In this document: one piece after another, positions 1 through 9,532 of the stretch | How the letters are laid out: every line of letters starts with the position of its first letter | How positions within the stretch are numbered: position 1 is the stretch's first letter | Source of the DNA: Peribacillus simplex | GTDB lineage: Bacteria; Bacillota; Bacilli; Bacillales; DSM-1321 | Reading direction: 5' to 3' | Assembly: GCF_030123325.1 (NCBI RefSeq) | Contig: NZ_CP126106.1 | Location: 1,888,001 to 1,952,000 of the forward strand | DNA length: 64,000 nucleotides | Program-made: the position numbers and the translations under genes | Notes under the pieces: model-generated | Told to the model about the DNA's origin: nothing | Databases searched by the model: none | The model's input: only the letters and a program-made list of their open reading frames with translations

Positions 1-39
1 AAGGATACATGCCCTTACATGAATCCTACTTAAGCATGA

Positions 40-67
40 TTGACTTGGTTTTTTGATTTGATATAGT
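40..67 (+). promoter_or_regulatory. sigma-A-like promoter of the kinase/regulator/binding-protein operon
   Basis: TTGACT at 40-45 and TATAGT at 62-67 are separated by 16 bases, close to the housekeeping consensus. The kinase start lies about 70 bases downstream with no other gene between. Assignment is by consensus only. Confidence 0.55.
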
Positions 68-136
68 TTTAGGATGCTAAAGTGAGCAAATAAGATCAGA
101 CTAAAAAAGAGCCTTCTGCGAAAGGGGGTGCCTCCT

Positions 137-1939
137 GTGAAAAGCATACAAAGCCGCTTATTGATCATGCTGCTGATTTTCATCGTTTTTCCCTATTTCC
201 TGTCCGTTTTTTTCATCTACACTTATACAAAAAACAGTGTGGAGCAGTATGAACTTGAAAACAGCCGGGAGCAGCTACAGAAAAATGCGGATGAACTGGA
301 GCAGTATTTTGACGACATGATTGATTTTCCATATATTCTGTATCGCAACCCTGATCTGTTTCGGATTTTTAATAACGGCTTTGAAGACTCCATTTATTTC
401 AGCCCCAAGACCATGGAAAAGAGTCTCGAAACCTTTTATCTAATGAGAAACGAATTCCGGCAAATCCGTTTCTATATTGCTAAAAACAATGAGTCATTTA
501 CAGTCTATAATGCAGTGGTCAGCACACACAGGTATCAGCCGAATTTTCTGAACCAGGACCCGATCAAACAGCTGTATACATCTGACTCACAATATTTGAT
601 TGAGCCGCCCCACCCTCTTGAGAATTACAATAATGCAGCCATTGTTCCAAAATCGGACAAAACGATGGTGATGACTTTTCACCACAAAATTACAGACGTT
701 CTTTCTAAAAAGTTTCTTGGGATGATTACAATCGACATTGATTTGGGCGAGTATGCCCGCATTTGTAATAACCTTGTCCAGGGAGACGCATCTTCTGTCT
801 TGCTTATTGATTCCTTTGATCGCGTCATGTATGCAAATGATCGTGCCCTGATTGGAAAACCTCTTCCTGCAGATGAAAAGCAGCGTCTTAACGGGAATAG
901 GAGCCGGCATGATGACGATATTCTCTTATCAAAGGAGTTATCAGGTTCACTGAAAGGCTGGAAATTGATTAAGATCATGTCGAGTCAGGCTTTATATGAA
1001 GATGTCAGGAAAACCGCCTATACCAATATCCTTGTCGGCATCGGTGTAGGAATACTGGGTTTGTTGATGATAGGCATTATCTCAAATAGGATTACACGTC
1101 CCATTACGAGGCTGAGCAGCAAAGTCCGCTCCATTGAAGGCGGAAATATGAATGTTCCTTTTGATGATACCAAAAGCGATGAAATTGGCCATTTGGAGTC
1201 ACATATGAAGGATATGATGAACCGGATCAATTCCCACATTGATCGTGAATATAAGCTTGAAATTGAAAACAGGAAGAACCAGTTCAGGGCGTTAAAATCA
1301 CAGATCAATCCTCATTTTCTGTTTAACGCTTTACAATCCATCGGCGCTGTTGCCCTCAGGTCGAATGCACCAAAGGTCTATCAATTGCTGACTTCGCTGT
1401 CCAAAATGATGCGCTACTCAATGCAGGCAGATCAAAGGGTACGGGTTCGGGATGAAGCTGAGTATGCAAAAGCGTACCTCTCCCTTCAAACAGAGCGTTT
1501 TGGTGAAAATGTAAGTTACTCGGTCAATATCGATGAGTCCATTTTGGACATGACTATTCCAAGTATGATTCTCCAGCCCCTAGCAGAGAATTTCTTTAAA
1601 CACACGTATGAGGAAGGTTACAGCAACGCTCATTTGTCCATTAACGGGGAAAAACAAGGAAACGATCTGTGCTTTACTGTAGAGAATGATGGTCCGGGTC
1701 TGACGGAAGTAGAGCTTCAGACTCTGCGGGAACATATCTATACACCCCCTTACGAAGGGACTTATTCGCTTGAACATATAGGCCTGAAGAATATTCGTGA
1801 CAGGCTGCTTCTGGGGTATGGACCAAGTGCAGAAATGAAAGTAGATTCGAATGACGGACAGGGGTTTTCTGTCAGCATGAGGATCCCGATAAAGACCGTC
1901 CTTGGGAATGATAAAGACTTACTTCAGGAAAGGAGATGA
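137..1939 (+). CDS. YesM-type sensor histidine kinase
   Basis: Membrane sensor kinase of a two-component pair. From the GTG at 137 it is 600 residues: a transmembrane segment at about 8-30, a large extracellular region (probably a CACHE-like sensor) to about 290, a second membrane segment at about 294-318, a HAMP segment, then the His_kinase motif NPHFLFNALQSIGA with phospho-acceptor His393, an N-box (LAENFFKH) and the ATP-lid motif ENDGPG. This architecture is typical of the YesM/LytS-like class. The GTG at 137 is preferred over the GTG at 128 because the ribosome site (GAAAGGGGGTG, 119-129) sits properly before 137 and overlaps 128. The stop overlaps the next gene, so kinase and regulator are translationally coupled. 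The ligand is probably a sugar or fructan, inferred from the binding protein and levan enzymes downstream. Confidence 0.93.
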   Translation: MKSIQSRLLIMLLIFIVFPYFLSVFFIYTYTKNSVEQYELENSREQLQKNADELEQYFDDMIDFPYILYRNPDLFRIFNNGFEDSIYFSPKTMEKSLETFYLMRNEFRQIRFYIAKNNESFTVYNAVVSTHRYQPNFLNQDPIKQLYTSDSQYLIEPPHPLENYNNAAIVPKSDKTMVMTFHHKITDVLSKKFLGMITIDIDLGEYARICNNLVQGDASSVLLIDSFDRVMYANDRALIGKPLPADEKQRLNGNRSRHDDDILLSKELSGSLKGWKLIKIMSSQALYEDVRKTAYTNILVGIGVGILGLLMIGIISNRITRPITRLSSKVRSIEGGNMNVPFDDTKSDEIGHLESHMKDMMNRINSHIDREYKLEIENRKNQFRALKSQINPHFLFNALQSIGAVALRSNAPKVYQLLTSLSKMMRYSMQADQRVRVRDEAEYAKAYLSLQTERFGENVSYSVNIDESILDMTIPSMILQPLAENFFKHTYEEGYSNAHLSINGEKQGNDLCFTVENDGPGLTEVELQTLREHIYTPPYEGTYSLEHIGLKNIRDRLLLGYGPSAEMKVDSNDGQGFSVSMRIPIKTVLGNDKDLLQERR

Positions 1940-3111
1940 ACACGGTGAAAGCACTGATAGTCGATGATGAATTCAATGTGCGGGACGTCATACGCCATTT
2001 AGGCCAGTGGGAAACATACGGCATCACCAAGCTATTTGAAGCTAAAAATGGCCATGAGGCAAAATCACTGATTGAGAAAGAACGCCCGGAGATTATCTTT
2101 ACAGACGTGAAAATGCCCGGTATGGGCGGAATCGAACTGATTGAGTGGCTGGATTCCATTTCCTATCCGGGGAAAGTTATTTTCATTACTGGATATAACG
2201 ATTATTCCTATATGCGCAAAGCCATTCAGCACAGCAGCTTTGATTACCTGCTGAAGCCTATTGAGTATGAAGCGTTCAATCATACACTGGAAAAATCGGT
2301 ACAAGCCTGGAAGGATGACTTTGAACATGCTGAAGTGCTGGAAGATGTGAAAAAACTGCGGAGAAACCAGTTAGCCACTGCGATATGTCTGGGGGACCGT
2401 TCAGACGCAATCAGCCTTGCCGAGTTTCTTCCTGAATCGGAGGGCTATCAGCTGACACTGCTCTCCTTTTACCAGATGCACAATCCGGATCTCTATATCC
2501 AAAAGCTTTCAGATGAGCTTACGGACCGCAAATTAGGAAATGCGTTTTCCCTTCAGACGGATCTTAACCTCTGCCTTGTTATCACCATTCGCAATCAATG
2601 GCTCTCCGTTGAGGAATGGATCAGCAAGGAGTTCGATATCCCTGTAAGGCTTGTAACTGAAGAGCAGGTCGAAACTTTATCGGATATCAGGACCTCGTTT
2701 CAGGCTCTGCAGAAAAAGTTCGAGGAACAAAACTTCCGAACCATCCACCGTCTGGATGAAATAGATGCCGCCCGCCGGATGGAAGACATGGTTTCCTATG
2801 TTGACATGTATTATATGGAGGATTTGAGTCTGGAAAAGCTGTCGAATGTCTTCTTTTTAAGCCGTGAGCATATCTCAAGAAAATATAAGCAAGAAACCGG
2901 AATGACCCTGTCCAAATACATCACGGAGCTTAGAATCAGTCAGGCAAAATCGTGGCTGAAAGAAACAGACAAAAGCATTTACTCCATCTCGACCATGCTT
3001 GGCTATCAAGATGAAATCTACTTTTCAAAGCTATTTAAAAAGGTCGTCGGCATGACGCCTTTTGAGTTCAGGAACAGGAACGATCAACATGAATCTAAAG
3101 GGGTGACATGA
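1936..3111 (+). CDS. YesN-type response regulator, REC plus AraC DNA-binding domain
   Basis: Partner of the preceding kinase. The N-terminal receiver domain shows the acidic pair D10-D11, the phospho-acceptor D57 in FTDVKMPG, and the conserved Lys in LLKP near 106. A central linker of about 150 residues is followed by two AraC helix-turn-helix motifs in the last 100 residues, with the typical signature IYSISTMLGYQDEIYFSKLF. Total 391 residues. The ATG at 1936 overlaps the kinase stop. A GTG at 1945 has better spacing (9 bases) from GGAG at 1932-1935 and may be the real start. The gene overlaps the binding-protein gene by 4 bases. Its likely targets are promoters in this block, possibly sacB-levB; this is inference, as no operator was identified. 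Confidence 0.93.
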   Translation: MNTVKALIVDDEFNVRDVIRHLGQWETYGITKLFEAKNGHEAKSLIEKERPEIIFTDVKMPGMGGIELIEWLDSISYPGKVIFITGYNDYSYMRKAIQHSSFDYLLKPIEYEAFNHTLEKSVQAWKDDFEHAEVLEDVKKLRRNQLATAICLGDRSDAISLAEFLPESEGYQLTLLSFYQMHNPDLYIQKLSDELTDRKLGNAFSLQTDLNLCLVITIRNQWLSVEEWISKEFDIPVRLVTEEQVETLSDIRTSFQALQKKFEEQNFRTIHRLDEIDAARRMEDMVSYVDMYYMEDLSLEKLSNVFFLSREHISRKYKQETGMTLSKYITELRISQAKSWLKETDKSIYSISTMLGYQDEIYFSKLFKKVVGMTPFEFRNRNDQHESKGVT

Positions 3112-4385
3112 TGAAAAACAGGTTTTTATCCCTTTTGTTAATCGGAGCCGTCAGCCTGCCTCTTTCTGCATGTCAGGACGTAGCCCCACCAAAAAAAACG
3201 GAAAAGACTGAGCGGAAAATCACGCTGGATTTAAGGAATCCGAAAGTGGAAATCTCCACTCAATTTGAAGAAATGACGCGTGCTTATGAACGGGAAAATC
3301 CCCACGTCAATATCAGGGTGTATACTGTTGGAGGCGCAATGGATGACCTCGCCGACCTAAAAGCCGAAATGGCGACCGGCACTGGTCCGGATATCTTTAC
3401 AAACAGCGGCTATGAAAATGCCAAGCTGTGGCGGAACTATCTGGAGGATCTCTCAGGGGAGCCCTGGATTAATCAAGCATACAAAGAAGCCCTGACGCCG
3501 GTCACATTGGACGGGAAAATTTACGGAATGCCGGTTAACCTTGAAGGGTATGGCTTTATCTATAATAAGGATCTATTTAAACAAGCTGGCATTACTGAAC
3601 AGCCTGCCACTCTTTCTGAACTGACAGCAGCTACCGAAAAGCTGCAGAATGCAGGCATTACTCCCTTTGCTACAGGCTACTATGAAGACTGGAAATTGGG
3701 CGACCATCTGTTGAATGTTGCTTTTGCCCAGCAGAAGGATACTGATGCTTTTATAAGAAATTTAAATAACGGAACGGAAAAAATCAGTACCAATCAAACA
3801 TTTAAGGATCTCCTTGCCCTGCTGGATCTCACCATAAAGTACGGAAACGATAATCCTCTGACAACGGACTATACAATGGAAGTGAATCTGTTTACCTCCG
3901 AAAAAGCAGCCATCATTCAGCAAGGCAACTGGATTCAGCCGATGATCGATCAAGCTGCGCCTGACATGAACATCGGTTTTATGCCGATTCCGATTAATGA
4001 CCGACCTATAGAGGAAGCCCTTGTCGTCAGCGTTCCAAATTATTGGGCTGTAAATAAACAGTCCATTCCTGAAAAGAAAAAAGAAGCCAAGAAGTTTTTA
4101 AATTGGATGGTGTCGTCAGAACAAGGCAAACGGTTCATGACAGAAGAATTCAAATTCATTCCTGCGTTTAAGAACATTAAAACTGATGATATAGGACCGC
4201 TCGCAGAAGAAACTCTTCGAAATTACAAAGATGGGAACACCGTCCCATCTAACTGGTTTCACTTCCCTGTTGGAATTAGAGAAGAATTCGGAGCCGCGAC
4301 TCAGCTCTATGTCGGGAAACAGCTGAGCCGCAATCAGCTGCTCAATGAATATCAGAAGTCCTGGGAGAGGTTTTCGAAGGAATAG
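3108..4385 (+). CDS. extracellular sugar-type solute-binding lipoprotein
   Basis: 425 residues. Residues 1-21 are a lipoprotein signal peptide ending in the lipobox LSAC, with Cys22 as the lipidated residue. The mature protein has the fold signatures of family 1 sugar-binding proteins (GTGPDIFTNSG, then YGMPVNLEGYGFIYNKDLF). It overlaps the response regulator by 4 bases and is the last gene of the operon. No ABC permease or ATPase gene is adjacent anywhere in the window. Either it docks on a permease encoded elsewhere, or it presents ligand to the adjacent sensor kinase, as known for XylF-type proteins with LytS kinases. Specificity for fructose oligomers is inferred from sacB and levB next door. 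Confidence 0.9.
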   Translation: MMKNRFLSLLLIGAVSLPLSACQDVAPPKKTEKTERKITLDLRNPKVEISTQFEEMTRAYERENPHVNIRVYTVGGAMDDLADLKAEMATGTGPDIFTNSGYENAKLWRNYLEDLSGEPWINQAYKEALTPVTLDGKIYGMPVNLEGYGFIYNKDLFKQAGITEQPATLSELTAATEKLQNAGITPFATGYYEDWKLGDHLLNVAFAQQKDTDAFIRNLNNGTEKISTNQTFKDLLALLDLTIKYGNDNPLTTDYTMEVNLFTSEKAAIIQQGNWIQPMIDQAAPDMNIGFMPIPINDRPIEEALVVSVPNYWAVNKQSIPEKKKEAKKFLNWMVSSEQGKRFMTEEFKFIPAFKNIKTDDIGPLAEETLRNYKDGNTVPSNWFHFPVGIREEFGAATQLYVGKQLSRNQLLNEYQKSWERFSKE

Positions 4386-4408
4386 CCTCTTGCCGGGGCT
4401 TTTTTTGC
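4384..4408 (+). terminator. weak Rho-independent terminator after the binding-protein gene
   Basis: AGCC and GGCT pair around a loop and are followed by seven T. The stem is short, so some read-through into sacB is possible. Confidence 0.4.
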
Positions 4409-4483
4409 CTTCCACAATTGCGATATCAATATACGACTAAATTCCAATCAATATGTGGCATACCTCTCTTTTCAGGAATCACC

Positions 4484-4489
4484 TATAAT
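4484..4489 (+). promoter_or_regulatory. -10 box candidate for sacB
   Basis: A perfect TATAAT lies about 42 bases before the sacB start. No good -35 hexamer is present 17 bases upstream, which fits an activator-dependent promoter. I see no SacY/SacT-type antiterminator hairpin with a T-tract in the 140-base leader, unlike the B. subtilis sacB leader. Confidence 0.4.
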
Positions 4490-4530
4490 TCTATTGTACT
4501 AGCAAATACATAAAACCAGGAGGAAGACTT

Positions 4531-5994
4531 ATGAACTTTAGCAGGATTGCCACACAGGCAACAGCAGTAATACTCAGTACTGGCATTCTATTAAGCGGTA
4601 CTGTTACCCAATCATTTGCAGCTACAAAGGATCCGTCAGATTACAAAGAAACGTACGATACTTCACAAATCACTCGTTCAGCTATGAAAGATATGATTAA
4701 TCAGCACGGTGATACTAGATATACCATTCCTAAGTTTGACGAATCCACAATTAAAAACATCCCTTCTGCCAAAAAAGTAACGGAATCAGGAGAAACCATT
4801 GATTTAGATGTGTGGGATACATGGCCATTGCAAAACGCTGATGGAACTGTTGCAGAATACAAAGGATATCATATCGTTTTTGGATTAGCAGGCGATCCTA
4901 AAAACGCGAGTGATACGTTCATCTACATGTTCTACAAAAAAGTGGGCGACAATTCCCTTGATGCTTGGAAGAATGCTGGAAGAGTATTTGATGACAATGA
5001 TAAAAACGTTCCAAATGATCCTTACCTAAAAGAGCAAGCCGAAGAGTGGTCAGGTTCTGCAACCTTCACTGAGGACGGGGAAGTTCGCTTATTCTATACA
5101 AACCGTGAACCGTATATACCTGAGTCAGGAAATTATGGGAAACAAACCTTAACGACCGCTCAAGTAAACCTTTCAGAGCCAGATTCAAAAACATTAAAAG
5201 TGGATGGTGTTGAGGATTACAAATCCATCTATGAAGGCAAAGACAGCAAGTACTATCAAACTGTAGATAAATTTGTAGAGGACGGAAATTCCGCTGATAA
5301 TCATACCTTCAGAGACCCTCACTATGTAGAAGACAACGGCCGCAAATACCTTGTATTTGAAGCAAATACGGGTACAGAATATGGCTACCAAGGCGAAGAA
5401 TCGCTATACAATAGAGCTTACTATGGCAACAGCAATAAATTCTTCCAGGATGAAAAAAGCAAACTTATGCAAAGCCCTAAAAAAGAGTTAGCTGAACTTG
5501 CAAACGGTGCAATTGGAATTATTGAAATAAACGACGATTATACATTGAAAAAAGAAATGAAGCCATTGATTGTTTCAAATACGGTCACAGATGAAATCGA
5601 ACGTCCAAACATCTTTAAAAAGGACGGCCAGTGGTATTTATTCACAAGTTCAAGAGGATCAAAAATGACCATTGATGGAATCGATAATCAAGATATTTAC
5701 ATGTTAGGCTACACGTCTAATTCCTTAACTGGTCCATATAAACCATTAAATAAAACGGGCATCGTCCTGCATCAGGATCTAGATCCATATGACATCACTT
5801 GGAACTATGCTCACTATGCGATCCCGCAGGCTGGCAGTGATAATGTTGTAGTGACTAGCTACATGACAAACAGAGGTTATTTTGAAGACAATAAATCCAC
5901 CTTTGCCCCAAGCTTCCAGCTTAACATTAAAGGGAAAAAAACATCGGTAGTAAAAGACAGTATTCTTGAACAAGGCCAGATTACGGTTAAGTAG
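4531..5994 (+). CDS. sacB: levansucrase, glycoside hydrolase family 68
   Basis: Secreted enzyme that splits sucrose and polymerises the fructose into levan. 487 residues with a Sec signal peptide at about 1-30 (cleavage after SFA). The three catalytic GH68 carboxylates are all visible: nucleophile Asp96 in WDTW, stabiliser Asp262 in FRDPH, and acid/base Glu357 in DEIERPN. The WSGSATF motif is also present. Length and motifs match the Bacillus SacB family closely. A strong ribosome site (AGGAGGAAG) precedes the ATG. A terminator separates it from levB, so sacB can be transcribed alone or with levB, the same gene order as in B. subtilis. Confidence 0.97.
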   Translation: MNFSRIATQATAVILSTGILLSGTVTQSFAATKDPSDYKETYDTSQITRSAMKDMINQHGDTRYTIPKFDESTIKNIPSAKKVTESGETIDLDVWDTWPLQNADGTVAEYKGYHIVFGLAGDPKNASDTFIYMFYKKVGDNSLDAWKNAGRVFDDNDKNVPNDPYLKEQAEEWSGSATFTEDGEVRLFYTNREPYIPESGNYGKQTLTTAQVNLSEPDSKTLKVDGVEDYKSIYEGKDSKYYQTVDKFVEDGNSADNHTFRDPHYVEDNGRKYLVFEANTGTEYGYQGEESLYNRAYYGNSNKFFQDEKSKLMQSPKKELAELANGAIGIIEINDDYTLKKEMKPLIVSNTVTDEIERPNIFKKDGQWYLFTSSRGSKMTIDGIDNQDIYMLGYTSNSLTGPYKPLNKTGIVLHQDLDPYDITWNYAHYAIPQAGSDNVVVTSYMTNRGYFEDNKSTFAPSFQLNIKGKKTSVVKDSILEQGQITVK

Positions 5995-6010
5995 TTACCA
6001 GTGAAAAGAA

Positions 6011-6047
6011 AAAGAAAATGTCAGGAAACTTGGCATTTTCTTTTTTC
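6011..6047 (+). terminator. Rho-independent terminator after sacB
   Basis: An 11-bp stem (AAGAAAATGTC with GGCATTTTCTT, one G-T pair) and a loop of about 9 bases, followed by a T-rich run. It probably only partly stops transcription into levB. Confidence 0.75.
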
Positions 6048-6077
6048 TATTTTAAAAGAGAGAAGTGGTGAGTTTAA

Positions 6078-7637
6078 GTGAACAAAAAGAAATATAAGAT
6101 GGTTGGATTATTCATTCTTGGATTATGGATGGTTATTAGCACAGGAATTTTGATTCATTCATTTTATAAAACAAAAGAAGCTAATCCGCCAGATAAGGTA
6201 GAAAAGCACTCATACCGGGCTGCCTACCATTTTACTTCTCCTGATCATTGGAAAAACGATCCACAGAAGCCAGTTTTCTATGAAGGAAATTATCATTATT
6301 TTTACCTTTATAATGGAGATTACCCGAATGGCAACGGCACAGAATGGCGACATGCCACCTCTAAAGATTTGGTTCACTGGAAGGATGAAGGAATTGCCAT
6401 TCCAAAATATACGAATCAAAATGGGGATCCATGGACAGGGTCAGTCGTTGTAGACAAGGAAAATACAGCTGGGTTTGGGAAAGACGCTTTTGTGGCGATC
6501 GCAACACAACCCTCAAAGAATGGCCAGAAACAAGAACAATTTCTATGGTACAGTACGGACAAAGGAAATACGTTTACCTCTTACAGTGACGAGCCTATTA
6601 TGAAAAATCCAGGAACGAAGGATTTTAGAGACCCAAAAATCATCTGGGATAACACGAATCAAAAATGGATCATGACCATGGCCGAAGGATCGAAAATAGG
6701 TTTTTATGAGTCGGATAACCTGAAAAATTGGCGCTATACGAGCAGCTTTTCCACTGAGAACAATGGAGTTTTAGAGTGCCCTGACCTTTACCAGATCCGC
6801 GCTGATGACGGGACAGTAAAGTGGGTGCTGGGAGTCAGTGCAAACGGAAAAGCAGCAGGGAAGCCAAACACCTATGCATACTGGACAGGAACGTTTAATG
6901 GAACAGAATTTCTTCCAGATAACAATGAACCGCAATGGCTAGACTACGGTTTCGATTGGTATGGCGGAGTAACGTTTGAAGGTGTCAAGGCAAGTGACAA
7001 ATTAGACAAACGCTATGCCCTCGCTTGGATGAATAACTGGGCCTACGCCGATAATACGCCGACATTAAAAGAAGGGTTTAACGGAATGGATTCGATCGTC
7101 CGTCAAATTGAACTAAAGCGTGAAGGCGAGAACAAGTATTATCTTTCTTCACAGCCTTCAGAAGCATTAAAAGAATTGACAAGCTCAACGAATTCTTTTG
7201 ATAAAATCGAAGTGGATGGCTCGGAAACACTTGATGTTAAAGGAGATGCCTATCAAATAGAGGCAGATCTATCATGGTCGGATTTTAAGAATGCAGGATT
7301 CAGGCTCAGGGAGTCAGATGATCAAAAACGCCACGTTGACGTAGGCATTTCTGCAGAAGAAAATTACTCTTATGTCAATCGAGCATTCACAGATCAACCT
7401 GACGAAACGAATCAGTTCGTTGAAAGTACTGCACCATTTGATGCCAGTAAGAAGAAGGTTCATTTAAAGATTCTCGTCGATAAAACGAGTATTGAAGTTT
7501 TTGTGGATGATGGAAAGGCTGCTTATTCAAACTTAATATTCCCTCATCCTGAAGATAAAGGAATTACTCTCTTCTCCGAGGGCGGCAAAGCGATCTTTAA
7601 AAATGTGAAGGTTACACATTTTGATTCGATTAATTGA
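6078..7637 (+). CDS. levB: levanase (endolevanase-like), glycoside hydrolase family 32
   Basis: Hydrolyses levan into fructo-oligosaccharides at the cell surface. 519 residues. The N-terminal hydrophobic segment at about 9-27 is a signal peptide or membrane anchor with no clear cleavage motif. GH32 catalytic residues are Asp61 in WKNDPQ, Asp185 in FRDPK, and Glu233 in ECPD. A five-bladed catalytic part is followed by a beta-sandwich region from about 360, with the typical SIEVFVDDG motif near 477. Length and position directly after sacB match B. subtilis LevB (516 residues). The GTG start at 6078 follows a GGTGAG ribosome site. Exo- versus endo-activity cannot be told from sequence alone. Confidence 0.92.
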   Translation: MNKKKYKMVGLFILGLWMVISTGILIHSFYKTKEANPPDKVEKHSYRAAYHFTSPDHWKNDPQKPVFYEGNYHYFYLYNGDYPNGNGTEWRHATSKDLVHWKDEGIAIPKYTNQNGDPWTGSVVVDKENTAGFGKDAFVAIATQPSKNGQKQEQFLWYSTDKGNTFTSYSDEPIMKNPGTKDFRDPKIIWDNTNQKWIMTMAEGSKIGFYESDNLKNWRYTSSFSTENNGVLECPDLYQIRADDGTVKWVLGVSANGKAAGKPNTYAYWTGTFNGTEFLPDNNEPQWLDYGFDWYGGVTFEGVKASDKLDKRYALAWMNNWAYADNTPTLKEGFNGMDSIVRQIELKREGENKYYLSSQPSEALKELTSSTNSFDKIEVDGSETLDVKGDAYQIEADLSWSDFKNAGFRLRESDDQKRHVDVGISAEENYSYVNRAFTDQPDETNQFVESTAPFDASKKKVHLKILVDKTSIEVFVDDGKAAYSNLIFPHPEDKGITLFSEGGKAIFKNVKVTHFDSIN

Positions 7638-7683
7638 ACCTCATCTGAAAGACATCCCTTACGGGATCAGTGATTTCTTTATT

Positions 7684-7717
7684 CCCCTGCTTTCTTCTCG
7701 AAGCAGGGGATCTTTCA
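7684..7717 (+). terminator. Rho-independent terminator after levB
   Basis: A 9-bp GC-rich stem (CCCCTGCTT with AAGCAGGGG) with an 8-base loop, followed by ATCTTT. A smaller ATCCC/GGGAT hairpin precedes it at 7654-7667. The rest of the 317-base gap before the next gene shows no coding sequence. Confidence 0.75.
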
Positions 7718-7954
7718 ACCAAAAGAACTATTGTAAGCAAAAAAATGAATATTTTTCTGTTTTTTGTATCAAAATAATTCAAAGGCTTTTCGATTTCTGG
7801 TGAATTTAGTCTAATGTTGTCGGAACTGTTTTCATAAGAAGACAAAATTTTATTTGGGATATAATCGGAAAAACACCCAAAATATGCTTCTGCTCCAGTC
7901 TGACTTTATTTCTCATTCTTGCATATTTGTATCCCATGGAGATGATAGGATTAA

Positions 7955-9355
7955 ATGAAATTTAACAAGAAAAAAATCAACGTTGTAGATATTCAAAAAG
8001 CGAAGAAAAGTGTGTTTGCTACAGGGGTAGGAAACGCTATGGAGTGGTTTGATTTTGGTTTATATTCCTATTTAGCTGTTATCATTAGTCAAAACTTTTT
8101 TAGTGCTGTTGAGAATGATGAGCTAAAATTAGTGTTCACCTTTGCAACATTTGCGATTGCCTTTTTAATGCGCCCAGTAGGCGGTATTATATTTGGTAAA
8201 ATCGGAGATAAATTAGGAAGAAAGGTCGTTTTAACAACCACGATTATTTTAATGGCTTTTTCAACATTACTTATTGGTTTATTACCTACATATGATCAAA
8301 TCGGTATATGGGCACCTATACTCTTATTAATAGCTAGAATTATTCAGGGTTTTTCAACTGGTGGCGAATATGCTGGTGCAATGGTCTATATTGCAGAATC
8401 TTCTCCAGACAATAAACGTAATATGCTTGGAAGTGGATTAGAAATTGGTACGCTCATTGGTTATATACTCGCTTCACTACTTGCCAGTACACTCTTTATC
8501 ATTCTATCTGATCAACAGATGGCCTCATGGGGTTGGAGAATACCGTTTCTACTCGGCTTACCTTTAGGGCTTATTGGGTTGTACTTAAGAAAAAGTTTAG
8601 AAGAATCACCGATTTTTGAAAATGAACTTTCTGATGTTGAAGCCCAAGAGGAAAGCTTCCTATCTATTTTTAAAAATCACAAAAAAGATATTCTTGTATG
8701 TTTTGTAGCTGTTGCATTCTTTAATATTACAAGCTATATGCTATTATCATACATGCCTTCTTATTTAGATGAGATTATTGGATTATCCAGTACAGTAGGA
8801 ACCCTATTAATTACGATTCTAATGATTATTATGGTGCCACTTACTTTAATGTTTGGAAAGCTCAGTGATAAAATTGGAAATAAGACTGTTTTCTTAATCG
8901 GTTTAGGCGGATTAAGTCTATTATCTGCCCTTGCTTTTTATTTAATAAACTTGAATGCTTTAGTATTTATTTCGTTAGGTATTCTAATTCTAGGTGTTCT
9001 GCTTTCAATTTATGAAGGCACAATGCCTGGATCGTTACCAACCATGTTCTATACTGATATTCGATATCGAACTTTATCAGTGACTTTTAATGTCTCGGTT
9101 TCAATATTTGGTGGAACTACCCCTTTAGTTTCCACATGGTTAGTTCACCAAACGGGGAATAACTTAGCACCTGGTTTCTATCTAACAGCCGTGAATATTA
9201 TCGGATTTTTAGTGATATTATTCTTGTTCAATAGTACTTCAGGAAAATCCCTAAAAGGTTCTTACCCAACAGTTGCTTCTAAATCTGATTATCAAGAAGC
9301 TGTTGAAAATCCAAAAGATTCCCTATGGTGGAAAACGGAACAAAGAGAAAAATAA
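7955..9355 (+). CDS. MFS transporter, metabolite:H+ symporter (ProP-like) family
   Basis: 466-residue membrane protein with 12 predicted hydrophobic segments. The N-terminal signature GNAMEWFDFGLYSYL is characteristic of the MHS family (ProP, KgtP, ShiA), and the MFS loop motif GKIGDKLGRKVV follows. In B. subtilis an amino acid permease gene (yveA) follows levB at this place, but this protein is a different family. The substrate may be proline, betaine or a carboxylate; the sequence does not decide. It is a stand-alone gene flanked by terminators. No strong ribosome site precedes the ATG (the sequence just before it is GATGATAGGATTAA), so translation may be modest. Confidence 0.88.
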   Translation: MKFNKKKINVVDIQKAKKSVFATGVGNAMEWFDFGLYSYLAVIISQNFFSAVENDELKLVFTFATFAIAFLMRPVGGIIFGKIGDKLGRKVVLTTTIILMAFSTLLIGLLPTYDQIGIWAPILLLIARIIQGFSTGGEYAGAMVYIAESSPDNKRNMLGSGLEIGTLIGYILASLLASTLFIILSDQQMASWGWRIPFLLGLPLGLIGLYLRKSLEESPIFENELSDVEAQEESFLSIFKNHKKDILVCFVAVAFFNITSYMLLSYMPSYLDEIIGLSSTVGTLLITILMIIMVPLTLMFGKLSDKIGNKTVFLIGLGGLSLLSALAFYLINLNALVFISLGILILGVLLSIYEGTMPGSLPTMFYTDIRYRTLSVTFNVSVSIFGGTTPLVSTWLVHQTGNNLAPGFYLTAVNIIGFLVILFLFNSTSGKSLKGSYPTVASKSDYQEAVENPKDSLWWKTEQREK

Positions 9356-9390
9356 ATGGAATTAAAAAGCACCCATTCAATGGGATGACT

Positions 9391-9439
9391 ACCCGAAATA
9401 CAGACACTCAAACATGAGCGCCTGTATTTCGGGTTTTTG
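9391..9439 (+). terminator. strong Rho-independent terminator after the MHS transporter
   Basis: A 13-bp perfect stem (ACCCGAAATACAG with CTGTATTTCGGGT) followed by five T. Confidence 0.85.
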
Positions 9440-9532
9440 TTTTACTTATTGAGGTGTTCACGAATAATAAAGTAGATTAAAAATTTAAAAAAGAATTAAA
9501 AGAACTAATCTACTTAAAAGCGATGGAGTTAT

